Shown here: one piece after another, positions 51,223 to 60,108 of the stretch | Layout: each line of letters begins with the position of its first letter | How positions within the stretch are numbered: position 1 is the stretch's first letter | DNA from: an uncultured Aquimarina sp. | GTDB taxonomy: Bacteria > Bacteroidota > Bacteroidia > Flavobacteriales > Flavobacteriaceae | Reading direction: 5' to 3' | DNA length: 64,000 nucleotides | NCBI RefSeq assembly: GCF_947495315.1 | Contig: NZ_CANLYD010000004.1 | Span: forward strand, 186,001 to 250,000 | Notes under the pieces: model-generated | Databases searched by the model: none | What the model was told of the DNA's origin: nothing | Seen by the model: the letters and a program-made list of their open reading frames with translations, nothing else | Position numbers and translations under genes: made by a program

Positions 51223-53550
51223 ATGGATCAGGCTATCACCAATAGAAGAAGTTTTATTAAGAAAATGGCGATGTTGTCTGCAATGACTGCAGCTGCATCT
51301 ATGTTTCCAGGAATATTGTTCGCAGATCAACAAGAGGCTGGTATTCCAAGTGGAGCTAACCTCGATTGGAAAAAAGGCCCCTGTCGTTTTTGTGGAGTAG
51401 GTTGTGGCATACTTGTCGGTACCGAAAATGGAAAGGCTGTGGCAGTTAAGGGAGATCCAAATTGCCAAGTTAATAAAGGACTACTTTGTGTAAAAGGATA
51501 TCACCAAACTATGTGTATTCAATCGAAAGACAGACTTACACATGCACTGGTAAAGAAAAATGGTCAATATGTAAAGACCCCATTAAATGAAGCTTTAGAT
51601 ATTGTAGCCAATAAAATGAAGGAGACCATCGAAAAGCATGGTAAGGATTCTGTTGCGATGTATACTTCAGGACAATCTACTATTCCTGAAGGATATGTTG
51701 CCTCAAAACTTATGAAAGGAGCTATTGGAACCAATAATCTTGATTGTAATGCTCGTTTATGTATGGCCAGTGCAGTAGCCGGTTTTTTAACCACATTTGG
51801 AGCAGATGAACCCATGGGATGTTATGAGGATATAGATCATGCAGATTATTTCATCACCTGGGGGAACAATATGGCAGAAATGCATCCAGTACTATTTTCT
51901 CGAATGTTGGAACAAAAAACTAGAAGAGATGCCAAAATTATTGATTTTGCTACTCGTACATCTCGATCAAGTACAGCATCTGATAAATCTATATTGTTCG
52001 AACCTCAAACCGATTTGGCAGTAGGAAATGCCATTTGTTATGAGATTATTAATAACGGATGGGTAAATACATCGTTTGTAGAAAAACATTGTAATTTCAG
52101 CAAAGGACTTACCAACATGGGCTATGGTATAGAAGACAATTATAAATTTAGTGATAAACCCTCAAAAATAGATTTTGAAGCCTATAAAAAATTCTTAGAA
52201 GATTATACTCCAGAAAAAGTGTCAAAATACTCCAAAGTATCTGTAAAAGATATCAAATACTTGGCTGCCATATACGGAGACCCAAATAAAAAAGTAGTCT
52301 CTTATTGGTGCATGGGTATGAACCAACATACAAGGGGAACCTGGATGAATAATCTAGTATATAATATTCACTTACTAACAGGTAAAATTTCGCAACCAGG
52401 TAACGGACCATTTTCATTAACAGGACAACCTTCTGCTTGTGGTACTGCCAGAGAGGTGGGTACATTTACTCACAAGTTGCCAAAAGGTGTAGTGATGAAT
52501 GAAAAGCACCGTCGTTTGGCCGCCAAAATATGGAAAGTTCCTTATGAGCGCATTCCGGCTAAACCTACCTATCACGCTACAGAGATGTTTAGAGCGGTGG
52601 ATCGCGGAGATATTAAATTTATCTGGACACAGGTAACAAATCCATTGGTGTCCTTGCCAAAAACGAGTCGATATCGTCCGGGAATGGAAAAGGATTCTTG
52701 TTTTGTAGTGGTTTCTGATGTTTTTCCCACACCAACTTCTGATGTTGCTGATGTTATTTTGCCCGCTTCCTGGCATATCGAAAAAAGTGGGTTATACGGA
52801 AATTCTGAACGAAGAACACAGCACTGGAATAAAATGGTAGAAGGTCCTGGAGAAACGACACCCGATGCTTGGATGACTATCGAAGTAGCAAAACGAATGG
52901 GCTTTGGTGATTTGTTTCCGTATAGTGAAGAAAACCATGTGGAAGAAATTTATAATGAATACCGACAGTTTCATGAAGGAGCGAAACACGGAATGGCTCC
53001 TCTTGAAGTTCTAAAAAAAGAATCAGGTGTTATATGGCCATATGTAGATGGAAAATCTACGCAATGGCGTTTTAATGCAAAATATGATCCTGCTTGTTCT
53101 AATGGCGAAGATTTTCATTTCTACGGAAAACCGGATGGAAAAGCTGTTATCTGGCAACGACCTTATGAACCTGCGGCAGAATCTCCGGATTCAGAATATC
53201 CATTCTGGTTAAATACCGGACGCGTTATTGAACATTGGCATACAGGATCAATGACCCGTAGAATTCCAGTTTTACACAAAGCGATGCCACATGCATATGT
53301 TGAGTTTCATCCTGACGATGCCAAAGTATTGGGGATTGGAAATGGCGAAAATGTGAAAGTAATCTCTCGTAGAGGTTCGTGTATATTACCTGCATCTATT
53401 AATGAAAGAGGGTTACCTACAAAGGGTCAGGTTTTTGTTCCCTTCTTTGACGAGAATATGATGATTAATGATGTTACTCTCGATGCTTTTTGTCCGATTT
53501 CAAAAGAACCTGACTATAAAAAATGTGCAGTTAAAGTCGAAAAAGTGTAG
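51223..53550 (+). CDS. napA: Periplasmic nitrate reductase catalytic subunit
   Basis: 775 residues, shorter than the usual 830 or so. Tat signal NRRSFIKKM (RR at 8-9). Four-Cys cluster motif CRFCGVGC with the fourth Cys in GLLCVKG (C54, C57, C61, C89). Molybdenum ligand Cys180 in NARLCMASAVAG. Reduces nitrate to nitrite in the periplasm with a bis-MGD cofactor. NapD upstream and cytochromes downstream support this over the assimilatory enzyme. Confidence 0.93.
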   Translation: MDQAITNRRSFIKKMAMLSAMTAAASMFPGILFADQQEAGIPSGANLDWKKGPCRFCGVGCGILVGTENGKAVAVKGDPNCQVNKGLLCVKGYHQTMCIQSKDRLTHALVKKNGQYVKTPLNEALDIVANKMKETIEKHGKDSVAMYTSGQSTIPEGYVASKLMKGAIGTNNLDCNARLCMASAVAGFLTTFGADEPMGCYEDIDHADYFITWGNNMAEMHPVLFSRMLEQKTRRDAKIIDFATRTSRSSTASDKSILFEPQTDLAVGNAICYEIINNGWVNTSFVEKHCNFSKGLTNMGYGIEDNYKFSDKPSKIDFEAYKKFLEDYTPEKVSKYSKVSVKDIKYLAAIYGDPNKKVVSYWCMGMNQHTRGTWMNNLVYNIHLLTGKISQPGNGPFSLTGQPSACGTAREVGTFTHKLPKGVVMNEKHRRLAAKIWKVPYERIPAKPTYHATEMFRAVDRGDIKFIWTQVTNPLVSLPKTSRYRPGMEKDSCFVVVSDVFPTPTSDVADVILPASWHIEKSGLYGNSERRTQHWNKMVEGPGETTPDAWMTIEVAKRMGFGDLFPYSEENHVEEIYNEYRQFHEGAKHGMAPLEVLKKESGVIWPYVDGKSTQWRFNAKYDPACSNGEDFHFYGKPDGKAVIWQRPYEPAAESPDSEYPFWLNTGRVIEHWHTGSMTRRIPVLHKAMPHAYVEFHPDDAKVLGIGNGENVKVISRRGSCILPASINERGLPTKGQVFVPFFDENMMINDVTLDAFCPISKEPDYKKCAVKVEKV

Positions 53551-53553
53551 GTT

Positions 53554-54255
53554 ATGAAAAAGAGACTTGGGATCATATCATTATTTACGCTTTTATTCAT
53601 TGTCTTTATAGTAATTTGGAATTATAGTTATGAAAAGGGACTGGAAGAAGCGTATATTCCTATAACAAATGAAGCTCCTACATTTGAAATTCCATCAGAA
53701 AAAGGGGTGTTTACACGATCTGGATTTGCTTTAGAATATCTTGATATGCCTATTGATGAAGCGCATCAACGAAGTTTAGAAACCTATTATGATAATAGAG
53801 CATATCCCGGAGCGCCACCCAGTATTCCGCATCCATTAATAAAAGGAGAGCGCGGTATGGGAGGAAAAGCCTGTTTACAATGCCATCAGAATGGTGGGTT
53901 TACTGAGAAATTTAATGCGTATGCTCCAGTGACACCACATCCCGAAATGATTAATTGCAGGCAATGCCATGTGGCAAAGTTGACGGAGACCTTATTTACT
54001 CAAACGTTATTTACAAAAGATCAGGCACCTAAGGTTGGTATAAATAATGCCTTGATAGGGAGCCCACCGATAATTCCGCATCCAATGCAAATGAGAGAGA
54101 ATTGCTTAGCTTGTCATGCTGGACCTGCTGCTCCAAAAGAGATCAGAGTGACACATCCTGAGCGAATCAATTGCAGACAATGTCACGTGCCAAGTGATAG
54201 AGTGATTACGGATATAGAAGTTTTTACAAGAGATAACAATACTTATGATGAATAG
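53554..54255 (+). CDS. NapB-like cytochrome c with four haem sites
   Basis: 233 residues. One N-terminal membrane segment or uncleaved signal (about 5-23). Four CxxCH sites at 107, 135, 184 and 207. Classical NapB has two. The block with IPHP, CxxCH, then HP-x(n)-NCRQCHV occurs twice (91-140 and 174-212), so the protein looks like an internal duplication of the diheme unit. It follows napA by three bases and overlaps the next cytochrome gene by 11. Electron donor to NapA by position. Confidence 0.85.
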   Translation: MKKRLGIISLFTLLFIVFIVIWNYSYEKGLEEAYIPITNEAPTFEIPSEKGVFTRSGFALEYLDMPIDEAHQRSLETYYDNRAYPGAPPSIPHPLIKGERGMGGKACLQCHQNGGFTEKFNAYAPVTPHPEMINCRQCHVAKLTETLFTQTLFTKDQAPKVGINNALIGSPPIIPHPMQMRENCLACHAGPAAPKEIRVTHPERINCRQCHVPSDRVITDIEVFTRDNNTYDE

Positions 54256-54874
54256 ATATAGAAGCGCACACATTCTGGGAGTTACTTTTCTACTTACGTT
54301 TATGATATTTTCTTGTAAGCATAGCGAAGGAGAATATCACAGTCTAACAGATAAAATAGAAGCAGAAAGTAAGAATTATCATGGGACTACTATTTCTTCA
54401 GAATCATATATAGGAGATATCGAAACCATTGAGATTACAGAAGGAGAACATACGTTCTCAATTCCCGAACGTAAGAGTCAGATTACATCATATGCTTGTA
54501 TCGAATGTCATACAAAACCATTAAAAGAGCTTAAAGGTGTTGATTTAAAGAAAGCGCACTGGGATATTAATCTGGTACACGCCAATGAGAAGATTATGAA
54601 TTGTGCTACCTGTCATAACGGTGATGATATGAACAACCTAAAAAGTTTAACAGATACCGCTATTGATTTTAATCGAAGTTATCAACTGTGTGCGCAATGT
54701 CATAGTCCACAATTTGAAGATTGGAAAGGAGGTGCACACGGAAAAAATATAGGAGGATGGTCCTCACCAAGAGCGGCGATGACCTGTGTGAATTGCCACA
54801 ATCCGCATAAACCTGAAATTGAATCCAGATGGCCTTCAAGGTTTAATACACAGAAAGTAAAAGAAAGAGAATGA
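54245..54874 (+). CDS. Four-haem cytochrome c lipoprotein
   Basis: 209 residues. Lipoprotein signal FMIFSC (lipid Cys about 24). CxxCH sites at 85, 120, 149 and 181, typical of cytochrome c3/NapC-like periplasmic shuttles. The PHKPEIES tail adds a possible distal His. Probably takes electrons from the iron-sulfur/NrfD unit to the NapB-like protein, which is inference from gene order. Confidence 0.83.
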   Translation: MMNRYRSAHILGVTFLLTFMIFSCKHSEGEYHSLTDKIEAESKNYHGTTISSESYIGDIETIEITEGEHTFSIPERKSQITSYACIECHTKPLKELKGVDLKKAHWDINLVHANEKIMNCATCHNGDDMNNLKSLTDTAIDFNRSYQLCAQCHSPQFEDWKGGAHGKNIGGWSSPRAAMTCVNCHNPHKPEIESRWPSRFNTQKVKERE

Positions 54875-54914
54875 TCCAATAACATTTTATTGTGATTTTA
54901 ATACAACATAAGTT

Positions 54915-56108
54915 ATGAGTGGAATTGGAAAATATTTTAAGCTGAATCTAAATAGTGCAACCAAACAAACTTCAGGTGGATCCTGTGGTTGTGGAAATAC
55001 TTCTGGCGGATGTGGTTCCCATATAAATGAATCAGCTCCTGTTAAAACATCATGTGGATGTGGGAACACTTCAGGAAGTTGTGGTTCTCATAGTACACCC
55101 GAGATTAGTGAACAGGAATTTTTTGATGCTGCGGTAGATGCTGCTATTGGAGATGAGCGGAAAAAAGATGGTTTTGATCAAGTGTTTGAAGTGAAAATGG
55201 ACCGACGTACAGCTTTCAGAAAATTAACTGCAAGCCTTATGATCGGAGCAGGGGCAGTAAGTACTTCTTGTAGTGTAACTACAGGAGATGAGAGTAAAGA
55301 AAAAGCACAGATTGATTGGGAAGAGCAGTTTAAAGGAAACTATAAATTGATGACAGATGAGGAGCGAAATGCTACGGTAAATCGATTGGTACGATCCTAT
55401 GAATTACGTAAAAAGGAAAATATAACCATGAAATCCACAGATGCAGTAAAAGATGTATTGTTTGGATATGCATTTAATATATCTAAATGCCAAGGTTATA
55501 TGGATTGTGTAAATGCTTGTGTAAAAGAAAACAATCAGGATAGAAATTCTGAAATGCAATATATCAGGATTCATGAGATGAAGGATGGAGAAGGATTTAA
55601 GTTTAACGAAGCTGATGATAACTATTATCACGAAGTACCTGCAGAAGGTCATTTCTATATGGGAACCCAATGTTTTCATTGTGACAACCCTCCTTGTGTA
55701 GAAGTATGTCCTGTAGAAGCTACCTGGCGAGAAGATGATGGGTTAGTGGTAATTGATTATGATTGGTGTGTAGGATGTCGCTATTGTATGGCAGCATGTC
55801 CTTATGATGGTCGACGATTTAATTGGAGTAAACCAGAAGTTCCAGAAGAAGAGGTAAATAAAGACCAGCATTATCTAGGAAATCGCATGCGTAAGAAAGG
55901 TGTGATGGAAAAATGCACTTTTTGTGTGCAACGTTCCAGATCAGGAAAAGATCCTGCTTGTGTAGAAGCATGTCCAACTGGAGCTCGGATTTTCGGGAAT
56001 TTATTAGATCCTAATAGTACAATCCGTTGGGTTCTAGAAAACAAAAAAGTATTTCGATTAAAAGAAGATCTAGGTACCGAACCTAAGTTCTGGTATTTTA
56101 TGGATTGA
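54915..56108 (+). CDS. Iron-sulfur protein, NrfC/NapG-like, with Cys-rich N-terminus
   Basis: 397 residues. The C-terminal half holds several ferredoxin-type clusters (CQGYMDCVNAC, CFHCDNPPCVEVCP, CVGCRYCMAACP, CTFCVQRS and CVEACPTGA), the pattern of NrfC/PsrB subunits. A twin-arginine motif, DRRTAFRKL (97-105), lies internally, followed by a hydrophobic stretch to STSC119. Before it are two copies of SCGCGNTSGGCGSH-like sequence (23-36 and 46-59). Such an N-terminal extension is unusual. Paired with NrfD. Confidence 0.85.
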   Translation: MSGIGKYFKLNLNSATKQTSGGSCGCGNTSGGCGSHINESAPVKTSCGCGNTSGSCGSHSTPEISEQEFFDAAVDAAIGDERKKDGFDQVFEVKMDRRTAFRKLTASLMIGAGAVSTSCSVTTGDESKEKAQIDWEEQFKGNYKLMTDEERNATVNRLVRSYELRKKENITMKSTDAVKDVLFGYAFNISKCQGYMDCVNACVKENNQDRNSEMQYIRIHEMKDGEGFKFNEADDNYYHEVPAEGHFYMGTQCFHCDNPPCVEVCPVEATWREDDGLVVIDYDWCVGCRYCMAACPYDGRRFNWSKPEVPEEEVNKDQHYLGNRMRKKGVMEKCTFCVQRSRSGKDPACVEACPTGARIFGNLLDPNSTIRWVLENKKVFRLKEDLGTEPKFWYFMD

Positions 56109-56130
56109 TCGTATAATAAAAAGATGGTTT

Positions 56131-56250
56131 TGCGTGAGGGATAGCAGCGGCATCCTTTTTTAATGTCATCCTGAGCTTGTCGAAGGATAAGACTTTAAAA
56201 AAGATATAGCGGATAACCCGACCGAAGTGCAACAAAGGGCACGCCCAAAA
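56131..56250. repeat. Dispersed repeat cluster inside nap operon
   Basis: Contains GTCATCCTGAGCTTGTCGAA (from 56165), flanked by GGCATCCTTTTTT and AAAAAAGATATAGCGGATAA, sequences that look like a common flavobacterial dispersed element. It separates the iron-sulfur gene from the NrfD gene and could attenuate transcription between them. Confidence 0.55.
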
Positions 56251-56260
56251 AATAATATAC

Positions 56261-57502
56261 ATGAAAACACTCAAAGTTTTTGGAAGTTTAGTTAAGGATA
56301 GTTTCGATACGATTACAAAAGGTTCTATGAAATATCTTATTTGGATGGGATTTTTGACTTTTGTAATGTTAGCAGGGATGTATTGCTATTCGATACAACT
56401 AGAGCATGGCCTGAGTGTAACAGGAATGAGCGATAGAGTAAGCTGGGGATTATATATCTCTAATTTTACCTTTTTGGTAGGTGTTGCAGCAGCAGCTGTG
56501 ATGTTGGTAATGCCAACCTATGTATTAAAAGATATTGATTTTAAACAAGCAGTACTTATTGGAGAAGGACTCGCAGTAGCAGCATTAATTATGTGTCTAG
56601 CTTTTGTGGTAGCTGATATGGGTGGTCCTTCAGTATTATGGCATATGATCCCTGGTATTGGAGTATTTAATTTTCCAAATTCTATGCTTACTTGGGATGT
56701 ATTGGTACTTAACGGATATTTGTTTTTAAATATTTCGATTCCATTTTATATATTATTTACACGATATCAGGGAAAAGTTCCAAACCCCAAAATATATGTT
56801 CCCGGAGCCATTTTATCTGTTTTCTGGGCTGTGGCGATCCACTTAGTAACGGCTTTCTTATATCAGGGATTACAGGCAAGACCTTTCTGGAATAATGCGT
56901 TGTTAGGACCTCGTTTTTTGGCATCTGCTTTTGCTGCTGGGCCTGCATTGATTATTCTGGTTTTGGCAATCATCCGTTCCTTTACAGAGTTTAAGATAGA
57001 GGACAAAACCATTAAAAAAATCGGAATGATTGTAACCGTGGCAGCGCAGATCAATCTCATTATGTTGGTGTCAGAACTGTTTAAAGAGTTTTATGCACCT
57101 ACACATCATAGTGAGAGTGCCTATTATTTATTCTTTGGGTTGCACGGTAAAACTGCATTGCTGCCTTGGATATGGACGGCAATTCCACTGAATGTGCTTG
57201 CAACAGTGTTACTTACATTTGGTAAACTACGGAACAATTTAAAGGTATTGTATTTTTGTTGCTTTATACTATTTGTGGCGATTTGGATTGAAAAAGGATT
57301 CGGTTTAATCGTTCCAGGGTTTATTCCAGGGCCTTATGGTAAAATAGCAGAATATACTCCTACTGGTATTGAGATTGGAGTAACGCTAGGTATTTGGGCA
57401 TTAGGAGCTTTTGTTTTTACTATTTTGGCCAAAACAGCAATTCAAATAGAGACAGGGAAATTACGGTTTGGATCAAAGAAAAAAGTGTTGGAAGCGGAGT
57501 AG
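56261..57502 (+). CDS. NrfD/PsrC-type quinol-oxidising membrane subunit
   Basis: 413 residues with about ten membrane segments (SWGLYISNFTFLVGVAAAAV, VVADMGGPSVLW, FWNNALLGPRFLASAFAAGP). Family members oxidise or reduce quinones and pass electrons to an NrfC-type subunit. Here it would replace NapC or NapGH as the link from the quinol pool to nitrate reductase. Last gene before a terminator at 57541. Confidence 0.88.
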   Translation: MKTLKVFGSLVKDSFDTITKGSMKYLIWMGFLTFVMLAGMYCYSIQLEHGLSVTGMSDRVSWGLYISNFTFLVGVAAAAVMLVMPTYVLKDIDFKQAVLIGEGLAVAALIMCLAFVVADMGGPSVLWHMIPGIGVFNFPNSMLTWDVLVLNGYLFLNISIPFYILFTRYQGKVPNPKIYVPGAILSVFWAVAIHLVTAFLYQGLQARPFWNNALLGPRFLASAFAAGPALIILVLAIIRSFTEFKIEDKTIKKIGMIVTVAAQINLIMLVSELFKEFYAPTHHSESAYYLFFGLHGKTALLPWIWTAIPLNVLATVLLTFGKLRNNLKVLYFCCFILFVAIWIEKGFGLIVPGFIPGPYGKIAEYTPTGIEIGVTLGIWALGAFVFTILAKTAIQIETGKLRFGSKKKVLEAE

Positions 57503-57540
57503 TAGGCAAGAATTTTTGTAATCAAAGAATGTAAAGATAA

Positions 57541-57580
57541 AAGCTGAATTTTGGAGCACATCCTAAAATTCAGCTTTTTG
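57541..57580. terminator. Bidirectional terminator
   Basis: Twelve pairs AAGCTGAATTTT (57541-57552) with AAAATTCAGCTT (57565-57576), followed by TTT. It lies between the NrfD gene and the convergent peptide genes. Confidence 0.75.
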
Positions 57581-57585
57581 TCGTT

Positions 57586-57735
57586 TTATCGTTCAACTTG
57601 GTAAGTGTATCTTTTATTTCCGGTAATAATGTTTCCTTCATAATCGTAGAATTGAGTGATGTAATTTACGAACCTATTATATTGTGGAGTAGCACTGTTT
57701 CGCGATATATTCCGTATGTTTTGTAATGTTCTCAT
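57586..57735 (-). CDS. MRTL-type peptide, 49 aa
   Basis: Starts MRTLQNIRNISRNSATPQYN and ends ITGNKRYTYQVER. Shares the MRTL start and the upstream context with the five 28-residue peptides to its right, and ends the array in the direction of transcription. Basic, without Cys or membrane segment. A terminator follows. Function unknown. Confidence 0.6.
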   Translation of the reverse strand: MRTLQNIRNISRNSATPQYNRFVNYITQFYDYEGNIITGNKRYTYQVER

Positions 57736-57800
57736 GATGATTAGTTTTTTTTGATCCACCAGAGGTGGACAGGTTGATTGATGAATATTTTTTTGTTGGA

Positions 57801-57887
57801 CTATCTAAAACGTCTTTTTGCGTTCCAGATACTTCCGTTTGTATTGTTTGATTTTTTAGTGATTTGATTGCTGCTTAAAGTTCTCAT
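57801..57887 (-). CDS. MRTL peptide copy A, 28 aa
   Basis: Reads MRTLSSNQITKKSNNT, then NGSIWNAKRRFR and TAG stop. The last twelve residues are identical in all five copies. A-rich sequence precedes the ATG. Confidence 0.65.
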   Translation of the reverse strand: MRTLSSNQITKKSNNTNGSIWNAKRRFR

Positions 57888-57928
57888 AATTTTGTTTTTT
57901 TTTGATTGATAAATATTTTTTTGTTGGA

Positions 57929-58015
57929 CTATCTAAAACGTCTTTTAGCGTTCCAGATACTTCCATTGGTGTTGTTTAATTTTTTTGTGATTTGATTGTT
58001 GTCTAAAGTTCTCAT
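57929..58015 (-). CDS. MRTL peptide copy B, 28 aa
   Basis: Reads MRTLDNNQITKKLNNT, then NGSIWNAKRRFR. Identical in protein to copies C and D although several codons differ. Gap to copy A is 41 bases. Confidence 0.65.
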   Translation of the reverse strand: MRTLDNNQITKKLNNTNGSIWNAKRRFR

Positions 58016-58057
58016 GATTTTTATTTTTTTTTGATTGATGAATATTTTTTTGTTGGA

Positions 58058-58144
58058 CTATCTAAAACGTCTTTTTGCGTTCCAGATACTTCCATTGGTG
58101 TTGTTTAGTTTTTTAGTGATTTGATTGTTGTCTAAAGTTCTCAT
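58058..58144 (-). CDS. MRTL peptide copy C, 28 aa
   Basis: Protein identical to copies B and D. It differs from D by three bases, all at third codon positions (Asn, Thr, Asn codons), and from B by three synonymous bases. Confidence 0.65.
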   Translation of the reverse strand: MRTLDNNQITKKLNNTNGSIWNAKRRFR

Positions 58145-58205
58145 GATTTTTGTTTTTTTGATCCACCAGAGGCGGATAGGTTGATTGATGATTTTTTTTG
58201 TTTGA

Positions 58206-58292
58206 CTATCTAAAACGTCTTTTTGCGTTCCAGATACTTCCGTTTGTATTGTTTAGTTTTTTAGTGATTTGATTGTTGTCTAAAGTTCTCAT
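58206..58292 (-). CDS. MRTL peptide copy D, 28 aa
   Basis: Protein identical to copies B and C. The spacer to copy C carries a hairpin (ATCCGCC, TCT, GGTGGAT on the minus strand) that is absent from the spacers next to copy B. Confidence 0.65.
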   Translation of the reverse strand: MRTLDNNQITKKLNNTNGSIWNAKRRFR

Positions 58293-58353
58293 GATTTTTG
58301 TTTTTTTGATCCACCAGAGGCGGATAGGTTGATTGATGATTTTTTTTGTTTGA

Positions 58354-58440
58354 CTATCTAAAACGTCTTTTTGCGTTCCAGATACTTCCGTTTGTATTGT
58401 TTGATTTTTTTGTGATTTGATTGCTGTCTAATGTTCTCAT
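58354..58440 (-). CDS. MRTL peptide copy E, 28 aa
   Basis: Reads MRTLDSNQITKKSNNT, then NGSIWNAKRRFR. First copy in the direction of transcription. Differs from B-D at residues 6 and 13 only. Confidence 0.65.
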   Translation of the reverse strand: MRTLDSNQITKKSNNTNGSIWNAKRRFR

Positions 58441-58833
58441 AATTTCTATTGTTTTAGATTGTTATATACTTACTAGACGCAGAGGTTTGAGTTTTGTTAC
58501 AGTACTATGTATAAAAAGGTACTATTTTAACACTTTTTAACGAAAATACAGCTGTTTTAAGATGTTTTTTGGGAAAATTAAAAGAATTGGAGAGATGTTT
58601 TTTTTGAAAGTAGGGTATTGTGAAGACTATAATAGTTGACTTATATAAATATAAAAGAGAAGTATTTCGTATATTGATTTACAAATAAACTTTTCTAATA
58701 TTGATTTTATTTTGGCTTTAATGGGTATACTGGCCATAATTTATAACCAACTTATTATGTATTGGTTTTATTTTATTTGTGATTTATATGTGTGTTTTAT
58801 AAAGAACATAAAACTATTAGACCAATAGATACA
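58441..58833. other. Upstream region of the peptide array
   Basis: AT-rich, no ORF. A leftward -7 like box could be CGAAAATA (58540-58547; TATTTTCG on minus), but no -33 element is evident. A long 5' leader or unknown regulator site for the peptide array may lie here. Confidence 0.35.
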
Positions 58834-60108
58834 TTATTTTAGATCCGTAATCCATCTCATTCCATTTTTTGTTAATCGATAGTCTTTAAGTGTTTTAGCT
58901 TTGGTTTTAATCCAAAAAGAATCATCTTTATAAATACCTTGAAAAATGTATATGTTATCCTCTAGTATATCATAAGTAAATTTGTAAACCTTATTTTCAG
59001 AATCATTAAATGGGCGAAAATCTATTGTTTTCTTTATCGTATCCGCTTCAAATAAATAATAACTTTGTTGTTTATCCATGTGAGTGATTTTTAAAGATTC
59101 AGATCTATAAGAACTTCCATTAATTGAGATGTTTTTCCATCTGTTAGTAGTAGATTTAGGTATAGTGTCCCCATTTATTATTTGAATTTCTACTTCATGA
59201 AATCCGGTCAAAGAAGGATATCTGTTTGTAGTCTGAGACTGAATCCTTTCAGAGAAGTTTATGATACTAGAGACAGTGAAATATAATAATATGCTACTTT
59301 TAAGAATATAGCCTACCTTTTTACTCTTCCTATTAGAAAATAATGCTTGTTCAATAATAGGTTTTGTAGGTTTATTGAGAATGAAAAAATTTACTATTCT
59401 TTTGAGATCATTGTTTATTAATAGGATTGTCATTAATAATAGATGAATGGCAAACATTTTTACTCTTACATCATAACCGATATCTATTATAACCACATTT
59501 ATCATGGCTATGAATAAAATAAAGGACCCAATGAAAGTAGATCTTCTGAATAACAAAAGAACACCTCCTATCACTTCTACCCAACCTGTACTCATTGTAT
59601 AGAACTTAGAATAACTCATAAATGCCCATAAATAACTCATTCCGTTATGGTTACCTATTGTGTTCTCTAGTCTATCTAAATCCATCTCACCAAATTGGAG
59701 CATAAAAACCTTTGATAATCCATAGATTATTAAAGTTAATCCTATGTGATACCTTAGAATTGTTCTGGTTAGAGTTTTTAACTTTGAATTATAATGAAGC
59801 TTAAATTTTGAATCTATAATGATCCAGATGATGCTACCAATTAAAGAAAGGACGGTAATTAATAAAAATCTGCTATAATCATATTTAGAATCAAAACCAT
59901 TGAGAAGATTCTTTTCATCAAACTCCCAACCAAGAAAAGACTCTCCAAACCAAATAGTAATCCCTTTCCAGAAAGAAATATCTGACGTATCAAGTTCTCT
60001 AATGTATTCAAATCCATAAGGATATATGTAGAATAACAAATAAAGAAATATAAATCTAAGAAAAATGTTACTTGATAAGCTCCAATGGTGTTTTTCTATA
60101 AGAGTCAT
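58834..60108 (-). CDS. DoxX-like membrane protein with C-terminal soluble domain
   Basis: 424 residues. About eight membrane segments in the first 290, with HIGLTLIIYGLSKVFMLQFG and TGWVEVIGGVLLLFRRS, the DoxX-like pattern. The last 130 residues form a soluble beta-rich domain (DTIKKTIDFRPFNDSENKVY). Isolated gene. Function unknown. Confidence 0.65.
   Translation of the reverse strand: MTLIEKHHWSLSSNIFLRFIFLYLLFYIYPYGFEYIRELDTSDISFWKGITIWFGESFLGWEFDEKNLLNGFDSKYDYSRFLLITVLSLIGSIIWIIIDSKFKLHYNSKLKTLTRTILRYHIGLTLIIYGLSKVFMLQFGEMDLDRLENTIGNHNGMSYLWAFMSYSKFYTMSTGWVEVIGGVLLLFRRSTFIGSFILFIAMINVVIIDIGYDVRVKMFAIHLLLMTILLINNDLKRIVNFFILNKPTKPIIEQALFSNRKSKKVGYILKSSILLYFTVSSIINFSERIQSQTTNRYPSLTGFHEVEIQIINGDTIPKSTTNRWKNISINGSSYRSESLKITHMDKQQSYYLFEADTIKKTIDFRPFNDSENKVYKFTYDILEDNIYIFQGIYKDDSFWIKTKAKTLKDYRLTKNGMRWITDLK

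Larger units (their letters stand above)
57736..58440 (-). repeat. Tandem repeat units carrying peptide genes
   Basis: Five units, each an 87-base ORF plus a spacer of 41-65 bases. The ORF length never changes, while spacers differ by loss or gain of a GGCGGA-containing hairpin segment (about 57755, 58161, 58309). The array arose by tandem duplication. Confidence 0.8.

Noticed and set aside
57736..58440. CRISPR-like or REP array
   Set aside because: Units are long, the repeated part is an intact 87-base ORF with synonymous variation, and there are no unique spacers of constant size or cas genes.
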